From a bacterium 1xD8-48 (GTDB taxonomy: Bacteria > Bacillota > Clostridia > Lachnospirales > Lachnospiraceae): a stretch of DNA of 64,000 nucleotides. Location of the stretch: contig QZDS01000002.1 in assembly GCA_009917455.1 (NCBI GenBank), positions 186,001 to 250,000 on the forward strand, written 5' to 3'. How positions within the stretch are numbered: the stretch's first letter is position 1; every line of letters begins with the position of its first letter. The translations under genes were made by a program, and so were the position numbers. The notes under the pieces were generated by a model. The model saw nothing but the letters and a program-made list of their open reading frames with translations, did not search any database and was not told where the DNA came from. Below are positions 24,780 through 32,733 of this stretch, piece after piece.

Positions 24780-25889
24780 TTACTCCTTTTCAAACTCTTT
24801 TGCAACATCTGCCAGTAAATCTCGAATATGTAAATGCTGCGGGCAGGCTTTTTCACACTTTCCACATTTAATACAGTCGGAAGCCTTGCGGCCCGGCGAG
24901 GTATGAACATTGTTATAGTAATAATCTGCGTTCCAGTCGTGATAAATCTGCTTTGTATTCATAACGGCAAACAAATCGGGTATTTTAATCTGTTTCGGGC
25001 ATCCGGCCTCGCAGTAACGGCATGCGGTACAGGGAATCAGATTCATATTACGGAAAATTTCCTGTACCTTTCCTACCGCTTCAAGTTCTTTTTCATTAAG
25101 AGGCTTAAAATCTTTCATAAAACTGATGTTATCCAGCATCTGTTCCATGCTGCTCATGCCGGATAATACCATCATTATACCGGGGAATCCGGCGGCAAAG
25201 CGGATGGCGTAGCTGGCGGGTCCTGCACTGCCCAGCTCGTCAAAGACGGCCTTTGCGTTTTCGGGCAGATTAACCAGATTGCCGCCCTTTACAGGCTCCA
25301 TGACAATGACGGGCTTGTTATGCCTGCAGCATACCTCGTAGCACTTGCGGCTTTCGACCGCCAGGTCGTCATAATCCACATAGTTGAACTGAATCTGCAC
25401 CACTTCAATCTGCGGGTACTCCGTTAAAATCTGCTCCAACACATCCGCCTTATCATGAAAAGAAATTCCCACATGGCGAACCTTTCCTTCTGCTTTCAGC
25501 TCAAATGCAATTTCATATGCACGACAGCTTTTAAAAAACTTGAAATTTTCAGTTCCCTGGGCGTGCATCAGATAAAAATCAAAGTAATCTACGCCGCAGG
25601 CTTTTAACTGGCTTTCAAAGAAGGGACGGATATCTTCCTCCTTTTTGAAAAAGAAATTTGTCAGCTTATCTGTCAGAATATACTGGTCGCGGGGATAGCG
25701 GCTTGTCAGACATTCCTTTAAGGCAAGTTCACTTTTTCCGCCCAGATATCCGTGGGCTGTGTCAAAGTAATTAAATCCTGCCTCCAGAAACTCATCCACC
25801 ATCCGGCAAGTCTGGGGGATATCAACCTTATCGCCAGCCATTGGCAGGCGCATACATCCGAATCCAAAATTTTTCTTTATTAAATTCAT
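24780..25889 (-). CDS. Aldo/keto reductase with C-terminal [4Fe-4S] domain
   Basis: A 369-residue oxidoreductase. The aldo/keto reductase barrel (1-270) has Phe-Asp-Thr-Ala-His-Gly-Tyr-Leu-Gly-Gly with the catalytic Tyr, and Leu-Met-His-Ala-Gln. The C-terminus (about 285-345) has a Cys-x2-Cys-x2-Cys-x3-Cys-Pro cluster motif and a second Cys-x2-Cys-x2-Cys-x3-Cys-Pro motif, giving two [4Fe-4S] clusters as in the YghZ-like Fe-S subfamily. ATG 25889 has GGAGG just upstream; an in-frame start 30 bases earlier lacks one. It follows the flavoprotein gene by 22 bases and probably receives electrons from ferredoxin or flavodoxin. Confidence 0.9.
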   Translation of the reverse strand: MNLIKKNFGFGCMRLPMAGDKVDIPQTCRMVDEFLEAGFNYFDTAHGYLGGKSELALKECLTSRYPRDQYILTDKLTNFFFKKEEDIRPFFESQLKACGVDYFDFYLMHAQGTENFKFFKSCRAYEIAFELKAEGKVRHVGISFHDKADVLEQILTEYPQIEVVQIQFNYVDYDDLAVESRKCYEVCCRHNKPVIVMEPVKGGNLVNLPENAKAVFDELGSAGPASYAIRFAAGFPGIMMVLSGMSSMEQMLDNISFMKDFKPLNEKELEAVGKVQEIFRNMNLIPCTACRYCEAGCPKQIKIPDLFAVMNTKQIYHDWNADYYYNNVHTSPGRKASDCIKCGKCEKACPQHLHIRDLLADVAKEFEKE

Positions 25890-25911
25890 ATTATATTTTC
25901 CTCCTTTTCGA

Positions 25912-26442
25912 TTACACATTTTTCCCGGCCTGATATGCTTTATCTAAAGCGGGATGCCTGTAAATATCTCCTTTATCCCATGCGCCTGTTCCGTAAATGA
26001 CGCCGCACTCCTGCGCGCCCGGAAGGCACTTTAAAAAGCCACGAAGACCGGAGAGCGTTTCGTCTGACGCCGAATGTCCGGGGTCAGCGGCGGTTACAAT
26101 AAAATACAGTCTTTTTTGTGTCATTTCACGGTAGTGGGGAAGACAACGGTCTATCATTATCTTCATTTGTGCGTCCATGCAGTAAAAATAAACCGGCGTG
26201 GCAAGCACAATGACATCGGCGGTAATCAACTGATGCTGAATTTCTTCCATGTCGTCTTTCTTTACGCAAAGGTGGTTTTCCCGGCAGCCGTAACAGGCGC
26301 TGCAGGGAGAAATGTTTTTTTCGGCCAGTCTGATTTTGGCGGTTTCGTGACCGGATTCCGATGAGCCCTTTAAAAACCAATCGCACAAAACATCGGAATT
26401 GCCTTCTTTTCTGGGGCTGGCGCTGACTGCCAGTATCTTCAT
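25912..26442 (-). CDS. NADPH-dependent FMN reductase / flavodoxin-like protein
   Basis: A 176-residue flavodoxin-fold protein: Met-Lys-Ile-Leu-Ala-Val-Ser-Ala-Ser-Pro-Arg-Lys-Glu-Gly-Asn-Ser (FMN phosphate loop), then Cys-Ser-Ala-Cys-Tyr-Gly-Cys, typical of the iron-sulfur flavoprotein relatives, and Ala-Thr-Pro-Val-Tyr-Phe-Tyr. ATG 26442 has CAGGAGGAG upstream; a start further upstream is possible but would add 44 residues with no family similarity. It is paired with the Fe-S aldo/keto reductase downstream and is probably controlled by the LysR regulator upstream. Confidence 0.88.
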   Translation of the reverse strand: MKILAVSASPRKEGNSDVLCDWFLKGSSESGHETAKIRLAEKNISPCSACYGCRENHLCVKKDDMEEIQHQLITADVIVLATPVYFYCMDAQMKIMIDRCLPHYREMTQKRLYFIVTAADPGHSASDETLSGLRGFLKCLPGAQECGVIYGTGAWDKGDIYRHPALDKAYQAGKNV

Positions 26443-26488
26443 AAAAATCTCCTCCTGTCCTTCTTTTTTTTTGGAAATATTTGCTTTT

Positions 26489-26517
26489 ATTATAAAAATA
26501 TTATGACGAGGTATCAA
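26489..26517 (-). promoter_or_regulatory. Sigma-A promoter of the flavoprotein/reductase operon
   Basis: On the minus strand TTGATA (plus 26512-26517), 17 bases, then TATAAT (plus 26489-26494). It lies between the LysR gene and the flavoprotein start, so the reductase operon can be transcribed separately from the regulator. Confidence 0.6.
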
Positions 26518-26563
26518 TTCGTCTTTTGAAGGATTAGAATAAGATTTCCTTATATGACAGGGA

Positions 26564-27448
26564 TTATTTTTCAAATTTTGACTTCAAAATGTCTGCAAAT
26601 TCCTCCACATAATAGCCGGAGTTATCCTTTTTCCAGAAAGCGCAGTAATTCCGGGTAATCTGTTTTCCGTTCTGAAAAAGCGGTATTCTTGTGATGGAGG
26701 TGCCGAAGTTCATTATCTGTCCGTTCCCTTCAATAGGCAGAAAGCCTTTCCCGCCGATTACCAGAAGCCGGGCGGCCTCCAGATTTTCCGCAAAAATAAA
26801 TTCTCCCTGAAAGCCCACCGCATTATGATAATATTCCCGCTCCGTTTCCTGCTGAGAGGGAGAGGTTACCAGTATACACGGGATATTTTTCAGTTCCTGG
26901 GGTGTGATTTTAGAAAGAGCTGCAAGGGGACTTGCAGAAGAAATTTCAATGCTGCTGTGGGTGGTTTCCAGTATCAGATTGACATAAGCGTCAAAGAACT
27001 TACGCCGCTGGTCGTTAAAGGCAATGTCTATCTGACCGGATATCAAAAGATGATAGAGCTCTTCGTGGTTGCCATGCTCAATCTGCACGGTGACTTCGGG
27101 ATATTTCCGTGCAAATTCTTCCAGAGCCTGATGAAATTCGCCGCCATTGTAGCTGCGCAGATAGCCGACGCGCAATACCGCCTTGTCGTCACGGGCTATT
27201 TTTGCGGTCTCACGGCAGAGCTGTTCGTAGTCCGCAACCAGAATAATGCTTTTTTGGTAAAAATGCTCTCCGGCGGGAGTGAGCGAAAATTTGCGGTTCT
27301 TCCGCTCTAACAACTGGAAACCAAGTTCCCTCTCCAATGCCTGAAGCTGCTGGGAAATGGCGGACTGGGAGATGTGACATTCCTCGGCAGCTTCAGAAAA
27401 GCTGTTATTACGGACAATCGATTGAAAATATTTCATCTGTCGAATCAT
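26564..27448 (-). CDS. LysR family transcriptional regulator
   Basis: A 294-residue LysR regulator: N-terminal winged helix (1-60) with Asn-Asn-Ser-Phe-Ser-Glu-Ala-Ala-Glu-Glu-Cys-His-Ile-Ser-Gln-Ser-Ala-Ile-Ser, then a coiled linker and a periplasmic-binding-like effector domain (about 90-290). It is immediately upstream of, and in line with, the flavoprotein/Fe-S reductase operon, which it probably regulates. The effector is unknown. Confidence 0.9.
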   Translation of the reverse strand: MIRQMKYFQSIVRNNSFSEAAEECHISQSAISQQLQALERELGFQLLERKNRKFSLTPAGEHFYQKSIILVADYEQLCRETAKIARDDKAVLRVGYLRSYNGGEFHQALEEFARKYPEVTVQIEHGNHEELYHLLISGQIDIAFNDQRRKFFDAYVNLILETTHSSIEISSASPLAALSKITPQELKNIPCILVTSPSQQETEREYYHNAVGFQGEFIFAENLEAARLLVIGGKGFLPIEGNGQIMNFGTSITRIPLFQNGKQITRNYCAFWKKDNSGYYVEEFADILKSKFEK

Positions 27449-27483
27449 TGCGGGCCCCTTTCGTAAAAGTTTTTCTTATCTGA

Positions 27484-27512
27484 ATTATAGCATTTGAAAA
27501 GGGGCCGTTCAA
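27484..27512 (-). promoter_or_regulatory. Sigma-A promoter of the LysR gene
   Basis: On the minus strand TTGAAC (plus 27507-27512), 17-base spacer, TATAAT (plus 27484-27489). An imperfect inverted repeat (GGGCCCCTTTC near 27452 and GAAAAGGGGCC near 27496) encloses the -10 region and could act as an operator or as a terminator for the upstream operon. Confidence 0.6.
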
Positions 27513-27537
27513 TAGATTCCTCGGTGCGTAGTGTAAA

Positions 27538-27870
27538 TCAGTTTTCGGAAGGTTCCCCGTATACTTCCTGAATCATGGGGAAGGTACTCCAGGCCTTTGG
27601 CCATCCGCAGTAAAAAGCGAGCTGCGTTACGATTTCGACCGCTTCCTCCTTTGTAATTCCATGCTCTTTTCCAAGTACAAGGTGGGATTTAAGCTGCGGG
27701 TATAAACCGGCGGAAAATAAAGCGGCTATGGTAATCATGCTTCTGTCTCTTGCGGAAAGCGCGTCTTCTCTCGACCATACTTCTCCAAATAAAACGTCAT
27801 CGTTTAATTCTGCAAATTTAGGCGCCAATGTTCCCAGCCGGTCTCTTCCGGCAGTCTGTTTTTTTGCCAT
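27538..27870 (-). CDS. Carboxymuconolactone decarboxylase family protein
   Basis: A 110-residue all-helical protein of the CMD/AhpD superfamily: Phe-Gly-Glu-Val-Trp-Ser-Arg-Glu near residue 30, Ile-Ala-Ala-Leu-Phe-Ser-Ala-Gly, and Glu-Ala-Val-Glu-Ile-Val-Thr-Gln-Leu-Ala-Phe-Tyr-Cys-Gly-Trp-Pro. It lacks the Cys-x2-Cys pair of AhpD, so it belongs to the gamma-CMD type often found with aldo/keto reductases. The start at 27870 has AAGGAGA at good spacing; the ATG six bases earlier is too close. It is last of a four-gene minus-strand operon. Confidence 0.88.
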   Translation of the reverse strand: MAKKQTAGRDRLGTLAPKFAELNDDVLFGEVWSREDALSARDRSMITIAALFSAGLYPQLKSHLVLGKEHGITKEEAVEIVTQLAFYCGWPKAWSTFPMIQEVYGEPSEN

Positions 27871-27895
27871 AATCATTCTCCTTTTTCAACATAAA

Positions 27896-28765
27896 TCAGT
27901 CATGTATTTTCCTTCCGGTGCACATTCTCACAAAATCCGGGTCAAAGTGTTTGACGGCCGTTCCGGTGTACCCCAAATCAAGGGAACTGATTTGCTTCAC
28001 TTCCTTCTCTGTAAGGGAGAAATCCCAGATATCAAAGTTTTCTTCGATTCTCTCTTTATGAACGGATTTGGGAATTACCACCACGCCACGCTGCACGTTC
28101 CATCTTAAAACGACCTGGCCCACGGTTTTTTTATGGGCTGCGGCGATTTCTTTTACCATTTCATTTTCAAAAGGATTGTGGCGGCCGCCGCCAAGAGGCG
28201 CCCATGCTTCGGGAACCACATTATAGTACTCCATTGTTTTGAGGGCTTCCTCCTGGGCAAAATAAGGATGCAGTTCCACCTGATTGACCATAGGCTTTAC
28301 CGATACCGTTTCACAGAAATTGGTAAGTACGAAAGGATAAAAGTTGGAAACGCCGATTGCACGAAGCTTTCCCTCTTTATGAGCGTCCTCCATTGCCCGC
28401 CAGGCGCTGAAATAATCCTTCATGGCCTGATGAAGAAGATATAAATCCAGATATTCAAGCCCCATATTATTCAGGGAGGAATCGATTGCCGCTTTGGCCA
28501 TCTCGTAGTTTTCCATATCCTGAACCCACATTTTGGAGGTAATGAACAGCTCATCCCTGGTGCAGAGCCCTTCGGCAATCGCTTCCCGTACCGCTTCGCC
28601 CACCGCGTCCTCGTTGGTGTAGGAAGCCGCCGTGTCTATCAGGCGGTAGCCGGCCCGGATTGCGTTTAAAACGGATTGCCTGCACTCCTCTTTGTCCCGT
28701 ACCTGAAAGACGCCGAATCCCTCCATGGGCATTTTGATTCCGTTTGAAAGTGTTTTATATTCCAT
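27896..28765 (-). CDS. Aldo/keto reductase (AKR5-like)
   Basis: A 289-residue NADPH-dependent carbonyl reductase: Gly-Phe-Gly-Val-Phe-Gln-Val, Arg-Leu-Ile-Asp-Thr-Ala-Ala-Ser-Tyr-x-Asn-Glu (catalytic Asp and Tyr), Ile-Thr-Ser-Lys-Met-Trp (Lys), Leu-Leu-His-Gln-Ala (His in place) and Ile-Gly-Val-Ser-Asn-Phe. ATG 28765 has AGGAAGG upstream. It is 25 bases before the CMD gene. Substrates are unknown; members reduce alpha-dicarbonyls or sugar-derived aldehydes. Confidence 0.92.
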   Translation of the reverse strand: MEYKTLSNGIKMPMEGFGVFQVRDKEECRQSVLNAIRAGYRLIDTAASYTNEDAVGEAVREAIAEGLCTRDELFITSKMWVQDMENYEMAKAAIDSSLNNMGLEYLDLYLLHQAMKDYFSAWRAMEDAHKEGKLRAIGVSNFYPFVLTNFCETVSVKPMVNQVELHPYFAQEEALKTMEYYNVVPEAWAPLGGGRHNPFENEMVKEIAAAHKKTVGQVVLRWNVQRGVVVIPKSVHKERIEENFDIWDFSLTEKEVKQISSLDLGYTGTAVKHFDPDFVRMCTGRKIHD

Positions 28766-28913
28766 GATGTTAACCCTTCCTTTCTGTTGTTTTTTATATT
28801 CTACATGGCAAATAACTTGCAATCAATCTGATTTTCAGGTCTTTATGATAAGTTTTTCTGATTCATTTTTGAAACTTCTAAAATTTGTTCTTTCATGGGA
28901 AAACCCCTGATTT

Positions 28914-29759
28914 TTATTCCTGACTGTCAAGGTCGATTACCATATTGGTATAATTTTCAACCTGTTCTTCGGTTGCGTTATAATAACGTATGTTTTTGTT
29001 AATTTTGGCAATTGCAGCCATCTCATCGTCGGTCAGTTCAAAGTCGAAAATGTCCGCGTTCGCTTTGATATGCTCCGGATTCGTGGAACCGGGAATAATC
29101 TGATTTCCCGTCTGCACATGCCAGCGAAGGATAATCTGGGCATTGCTCTTGCCATATTTTTGTGCCAATGAGGTAAATACAGGCTCGTTAATCAGCGTTT
29201 TGTCGCCGTGCCCCAAAGGATACCATGCCATCACCCGGCAGCCGCAGTCCTTTAACATATCAATGGTTTTTGTATCCATAAAGTAAGGGTGGGCTTCCAT
29301 CTGGATTACATGGGGCTTGATTTCGCATTGGGAGAGCAGGCGCTCCAGCTTTTTGCCATGGAAATTGGAGATACCGATGGATTTTATTTTTCCCTCTCTG
29401 TAAGCGGCTTCCAGTTTTCGGTAGCCGGCCATAAAATCCCCGGCGGGCTGATGGATGAACATCAAATCAATATAATCCGTATCTAAAAGCGCAAGACTTT
29501 TCTCCACGGTTCCCTCCGTCAGATACTGACTTGCCCAAATCTTGGTGGACAGGAAAATGTCTTTGCGGGGAACGCCGGATTCTTTCATCGCCCGGCCAAC
29601 CGCGCGCTCATTCATATATGCCTGGGCCGTGTCAATCATGCGGTAGCCGCAGATTAAGGCGTCATATACAGCCTTCTGCGCCTGCGCGGGGCTCATCATA
29701 AAGGTGCCGATGCCCACTGCGGGCATGGAAATGCCATTGCTTAAAGTAAAGTTCATCAT
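28914..29759 (-). CDS. Aldo/keto reductase (AKR5-like), second copy
   Basis: A 281-residue reductase of the same class as its neighbour but clearly diverged: Gly-Ile-Gly-Thr-Phe-Met, Arg-Met-Ile-Asp-Thr-Ala-Gln-Ala-Tyr-Met-Asn-Glu, Leu-Ser-Thr-Lys-Ile-Trp, Met-Phe-Ile-His-Gln-Pro and Ile-Gly-Ile-Ser-Asn-Phe. All four catalytic residues are kept. The start at 29759 has AAAGGAGG upstream. The 148-base gap to the next reductase shows no promoter I can defend, so they are probably one transcript. Confidence 0.92.
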   Translation of the reverse strand: MMNFTLSNGISMPAVGIGTFMMSPAQAQKAVYDALICGYRMIDTAQAYMNERAVGRAMKESGVPRKDIFLSTKIWASQYLTEGTVEKSLALLDTDYIDLMFIHQPAGDFMAGYRKLEAAYREGKIKSIGISNFHGKKLERLLSQCEIKPHVIQMEAHPYFMDTKTIDMLKDCGCRVMAWYPLGHGDKTLINEPVFTSLAQKYGKSNAQIILRWHVQTGNQIIPGSTNPEHIKANADIFDFELTDDEMAAIAKINKNIRYYNATEEQVENYTNMVIDLDSQE

Positions 29760-29805
29760 TGAATATCCTCCTTTTTTGCTTTGCAGATATGCTTCTGCGG
29801 GATAA

Positions 29806-30579
29806 TTAATGTGCCTGGTCATTTGACCTGACAAGCTCTGTCAAAGTGATATGCGGATTGCGGTAGCGGGCGTCCGGATTCGGCTCCTTTAAGGGGATAT
29901 CGCCGAATTGGATTGCCGTTTCCGGACAGGCGTGGACGCAGGCGAAGCAAGCCTGACAGCCCTTACCGGTATTTACGGCGTGCTGGTTTTCCAGGTGGAT
30001 GCATCCCGCCGGACAGATGCGTGTGCAGATGCCGCAGCCGATACATTTTTCTGTGATGACGTAATCGGCCCAGACAGTCTCAGGCGCACCCTTTACCCAG
30101 GCAAGGTAAGCCTTATGGATTTCCAAATCCTGCTTACCTGCTTTTTGAATGTGGGATACCTGCTTTTCAATATCAGCCTTTATGCGCGCCAGCTGCTCTT
30201 CAATGTGCTTATCTTCCATAAGCTGCTCCGTCATGTCAAAAGCCGGAAGAAAATTGTCAGCCATCAGCAGGGTATTGATATAAGCGGGCTTTTTTCCGAT
30301 GCTCTTACAAAAGCGTTCCGCAAGAAGCGCCGCGCCGCCGTGACGGTTTCCGTAGGTCAGTATGATATAAAAGTAATCCGTGTCAAAAACCGCTTTTTTC
30401 AGGAATTTCTTTACCATACCCGGCATCTCATGACCGTAAACGGGGCAGACAACGCCGATTTTTTCCGCAGTATAGGACAGATTTTTTTCGCGCAGCATCT
30501 GAGGAATGCTATAACGCTCGTTATCCAGTTGCTTTGCCGCATATAAGCTGTTTCCTGTACCTGTAAAATAAAATACCAT
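29806..30579 (-). CDS. EFR1 family flavodoxin-ferredoxin
   Basis: A 257-residue electron carrier: N-terminal flavodoxin with Phe-Tyr-Phe-Thr-Gly-Thr-Gly-Asn-Ser, then a C-terminal ferredoxin with two [4Fe-4S] motifs (Cys-Ile-Gly-Cys-Gly-Ile-Cys-x3-Cys-Pro, and Cys-Gln-Ala-Cys-Phe-Ala-Cys-x3-Cys-Pro). The fusion is typical of the EFR1 family of anaerobes. It is first of the operon EFR1, AKR, AKR, CMD and diverges from a LysR gene at 30821, its likely regulator. It may supply low-potential electrons for an unknown reduction. Confidence 0.92.
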   Translation of the reverse strand: MVFYFTGTGNSLYAAKQLDNERYSIPQMLREKNLSYTAEKIGVVCPVYGHEMPGMVKKFLKKAVFDTDYFYIILTYGNRHGGAALLAERFCKSIGKKPAYINTLLMADNFLPAFDMTEQLMEDKHIEEQLARIKADIEKQVSHIQKAGKQDLEIHKAYLAWVKGAPETVWADYVITEKCIGCGICTRICPAGCIHLENQHAVNTGKGCQACFACVHACPETAIQFGDIPLKEPNPDARYRNPHITLTELVRSNDQAH

Positions 30580-30731
30580 GCAGCCGCTCCTTTCCGCCGC
30601 AATCTGCAGCCGTGTACTTATGCGGCAATAAACCGGGGATTGTGGTGGCTTATTTGAGAGTATGTCTTATTCCGATTGCCTGTTGACTGTATTATAAAGG
30701 ATGGCGAGGGGAAAAGTACAATAGCAATTTC

Positions 30732-30745
30732 GCAATCCGGATTGC
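30732..30745. promoter_or_regulatory. Candidate LysR operator between divergent genes
   Basis: GCAATC-CG-GATTGC is a perfect 14-bp palindrome. GCAAT half-sites lie on both sides (near 30724 and 30753), giving a spaced array over about 35 bases. It is 76 bases before the plus-strand LysR start. On the minus strand it lies upstream of a TATAAT (plus 30692-30697 region) that could serve the EFR1 operon, so one regulator could act both ways. Confidence 0.5.
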
Positions 30746-30820
30746 ACAAAATGCAATCTGAATATTTACTGCAAGTTGCCTGTATGGTAGGATTAAGGAA
30801 AAGAAAGGAACGGGCGGGAT

Positions 30821-31663
30821 ATGCTGGATTTTCATCTTCTTGAACAGTTTGTTGCTTTTTATCACACGGGTACGCTGATTGAGGCGGCGGAGCAGCTTCA
30901 TATCTCACAGTCCACCCTTACCAGAGGGATGCAGCGGCTGGAGGAAGAATTTGGCGTGCCGCTTTTTATAAGGACAAAGAACAGCATTGCGCTGACGGAG
31001 GTAGGGAAAATGGCAGCTTCCGATGCAGAAATGCTGCTGCGCCAGTGCGACAATATGCTCTACAGGATTCGTGATTTTGACAGAAAGAGCCGGACCATTA
31101 TGGTGGGTTCCTGTGCTCCGGTTCCGGTTACAGGTGTTATTTCACATATAACCAGTCTGTCTGCCGGTGCATCCATATCTTCGGAGCTTAAGAGCATACC
31201 GGATTTGCTCTCAGGGCTTGCAGATGACACTTATCAGCTGATTATACTTCCTTATCCGCCGAAGGACTCTGATTTGGCGGCGGCTCCTTTATGTACGGAG
31301 CATTTATTCTTTTATCTGCCAAAAAACCATCGCTTTGCAAATCGCAGTTCCCTGTCCGTAAGGGAGATGAACGGAGAAAATATGCTCCTGTTTCAGGATA
31401 TCGGTTTCTGGCATGACCTCGTAATTGAGAAAATGCCGGATTCAAGATTTCTTCTGCAGTCCGAGCGTTACTCATTTCTGGAACTGGTTCGGAATTCCAC
31501 TATGCCCTCCTTTACTACCGATGCCGCGCAGTATCAGCAGCCGGAGGACGAGCGGGTGAGAGTGCCCATTGAAGACGGGGAATTTAACGTGACCTATCAA
31601 CTGGTCTGCAAAAAAGAAAACAAAAAGAGATTCCGCCTGCTTTTCGAGGAATTACTCATATAA
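30821..31663 (+). CDS. LysR family transcriptional regulator
   Basis: A 280-residue LysR protein: helix-turn-helix (1-60) with Thr-Leu-Ile-Glu-Ala-Ala-Glu-Gln-Leu-His-Ile-Ser-Gln-Ser-Thr-Leu-Thr-Arg, then an effector domain from about residue 88. It diverges from the EFR1/AKR operon with a palindrome at 30732-30745 between them, the standard LysR layout. Its 3' end overlaps a convergent small gene by 12 bases. Confidence 0.9.
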   Translation: MLDFHLLEQFVAFYHTGTLIEAAEQLHISQSTLTRGMQRLEEEFGVPLFIRTKNSIALTEVGKMAASDAEMLLRQCDNMLYRIRDFDRKSRTIMVGSCAPVPVTGVISHITSLSAGASISSELKSIPDLLSGLADDTYQLIILPYPPKDSDLAAAPLCTEHLFFYLPKNHRFANRSSLSVREMNGENMLLFQDIGFWHDLVIEKMPDSRFLLQSERYSFLELVRNSTMPSFTTDAAQYQQPEDERVRVPIEDGEFNVTYQLVCKKENKKRFRLLFEELLI

Positions 31664-31918
31664 CCGCCGGATTTTCTCCTGAAAGCGGCAGTCGTCGGAA
31701 ATATCGGACAGACCGCCCACCTGACTTAAAGAGCCAATTAAGGGGATGTTTTCAAATGCCGTACCCTTTAATTTTTCTGACATGGCCTGGGCTCTTACAA
31801 GGCTGTCCTCGCGTTGGGCAGGCGAGGGGGAGTGCAGAGCGGAATTTATCAGCTCTCTGATACCGGCGGCGGGATTATCTGACCAGACGTGAAAAAAATC
31901 CCTTTTCATCTTTTTCAA
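31652..31918 (-). CDS. Hypothetical protein, about 85 residues
   Basis: A short frame starting at TTG 31918 or ATG 31909 that overlaps the end of the ComB-like gene by about 40 bases and the convergent LysR gene by 12. It encodes a soluble, probably helical protein with no motif I recognise (for example Ser-Leu-Val-Arg-Ala-Gln-Ala-Met-Ser-Glu-Lys-Leu). There is no strong ribosome site, so translation would depend on coupling to the upstream gene. Coding status is uncertain. Confidence 0.4.
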   Translation of the reverse strand: MKKMKRDFFHVWSDNPAAGIRELINSALHSPSPAQREDSLVRAQAMSEKLKGTAFENIPLIGSLSQVGGLSDISDDCRFQEKIRRLYE

Positions 31919-32588
31919 CTCTCAGAACAAAATTGAATTTATTGTATTCAATACACATCCAGAAGTCCGGCTCCGGAAAAACATCCTGATTCTGCCTGTC
32001 AAAAAAATGAGCCCCGCCCTCATACCTGAGGCGTTTTACCCGTTCGTCCATATCGGGCAGCTCCGCTCCTTCAAGAATACTCCGTATATATTCCGCGCAC
32101 AGCTCGTCCTCCTTAGCGGGAGCGATACCGCCGTTTCCCATACATACAAGAGAAACTTCCTTTGGCTGCTTTTCCATAATATACCTTGCAACTGCCTTTG
32201 CGTTGACCAGACTGCCGGTGATAATTTCGTCCGCTTCTTTCGCGTTTATAATCCCCTGGGTTCCAGCGCTGGTGGTATGGATAACGGTTTTCCCACGCAG
32301 GTCGTGTTTTGCCGTTTCGGAGGGGGAGTTTCCGAAGTCGAATCCCTCGCATTTCCTACCCTTGCGCTCGCCGATAAGCACATAACCGGGATTGGCTTTT
32401 TTGAAAGCAAAGGCTTCCTCGATTGTCCCTACTGGGCGGATAAGCGATACCCCCATGTTATACAGGTAACATTCCAGAGAAAAAGCGCGGAAAACGTCGA
32501 TGATTACGGTAAGGCCAGTAGCTTTTTTGGCGCCTTCGATGAGGTGGTAAGTATTTATTTTAATTAAATCATTATTTAATAATTGCAT
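31875..32588 (-). CDS. comB: 2-phosphosulfolactate phosphatase family protein (ComB-like)
   Basis: A 237-residue ComB-family phosphatase. Visible motifs are Val-Ile-Asp-Val-Phe-Arg-Ala-Phe-Ser near residue 29-37 (metal ligand Asp), Gly-Glu-Arg-Lys-Gly-Arg-Lys, Phe-Asp-Phe-Gly-Asn-Ser-Pro, Ile-His-Thr-Thr-Ser-Ala-Gly-Thr-Gln, and a final Glu-Asp-Glu-Leu-Cys-Ala-Glu-Tyr-Ile. In methanogens ComB makes sulfolactate for coenzyme M; clostridia lack that pathway, so the true substrate here is unknown. Confidence 0.82.
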   Translation of the reverse strand: MQLLNNDLIKINTYHLIEGAKKATGLTVIIDVFRAFSLECYLYNMGVSLIRPVGTIEEAFAFKKANPGYVLIGERKGRKCEGFDFGNSPSETAKHDLRGKTVIHTTSAGTQGIINAKEADEIITGSLVNAKAVARYIMEKQPKEVSLVCMGNGGIAPAKEDELCAEYIRSILEGAELPDMDERVKRLRYEGGAHFFDRQNQDVFPEPDFWMCIEYNKFNFVLRVEKDEKGFFSRLVR

Positions 32589-32733
32589 TTTGGGGATTTG
32601 GTCCTCCTTTAGGTATTGTTGCAGGCTTTATTTTATCATGGGGGGAGAATTTGTGTAAAGGGATAGTTCTTTAAAAAGGGGTCGGAGTATGTTATATTTT
32701 AAATAAGGGTATGAGTGCGAAAGGATGGAAGCT

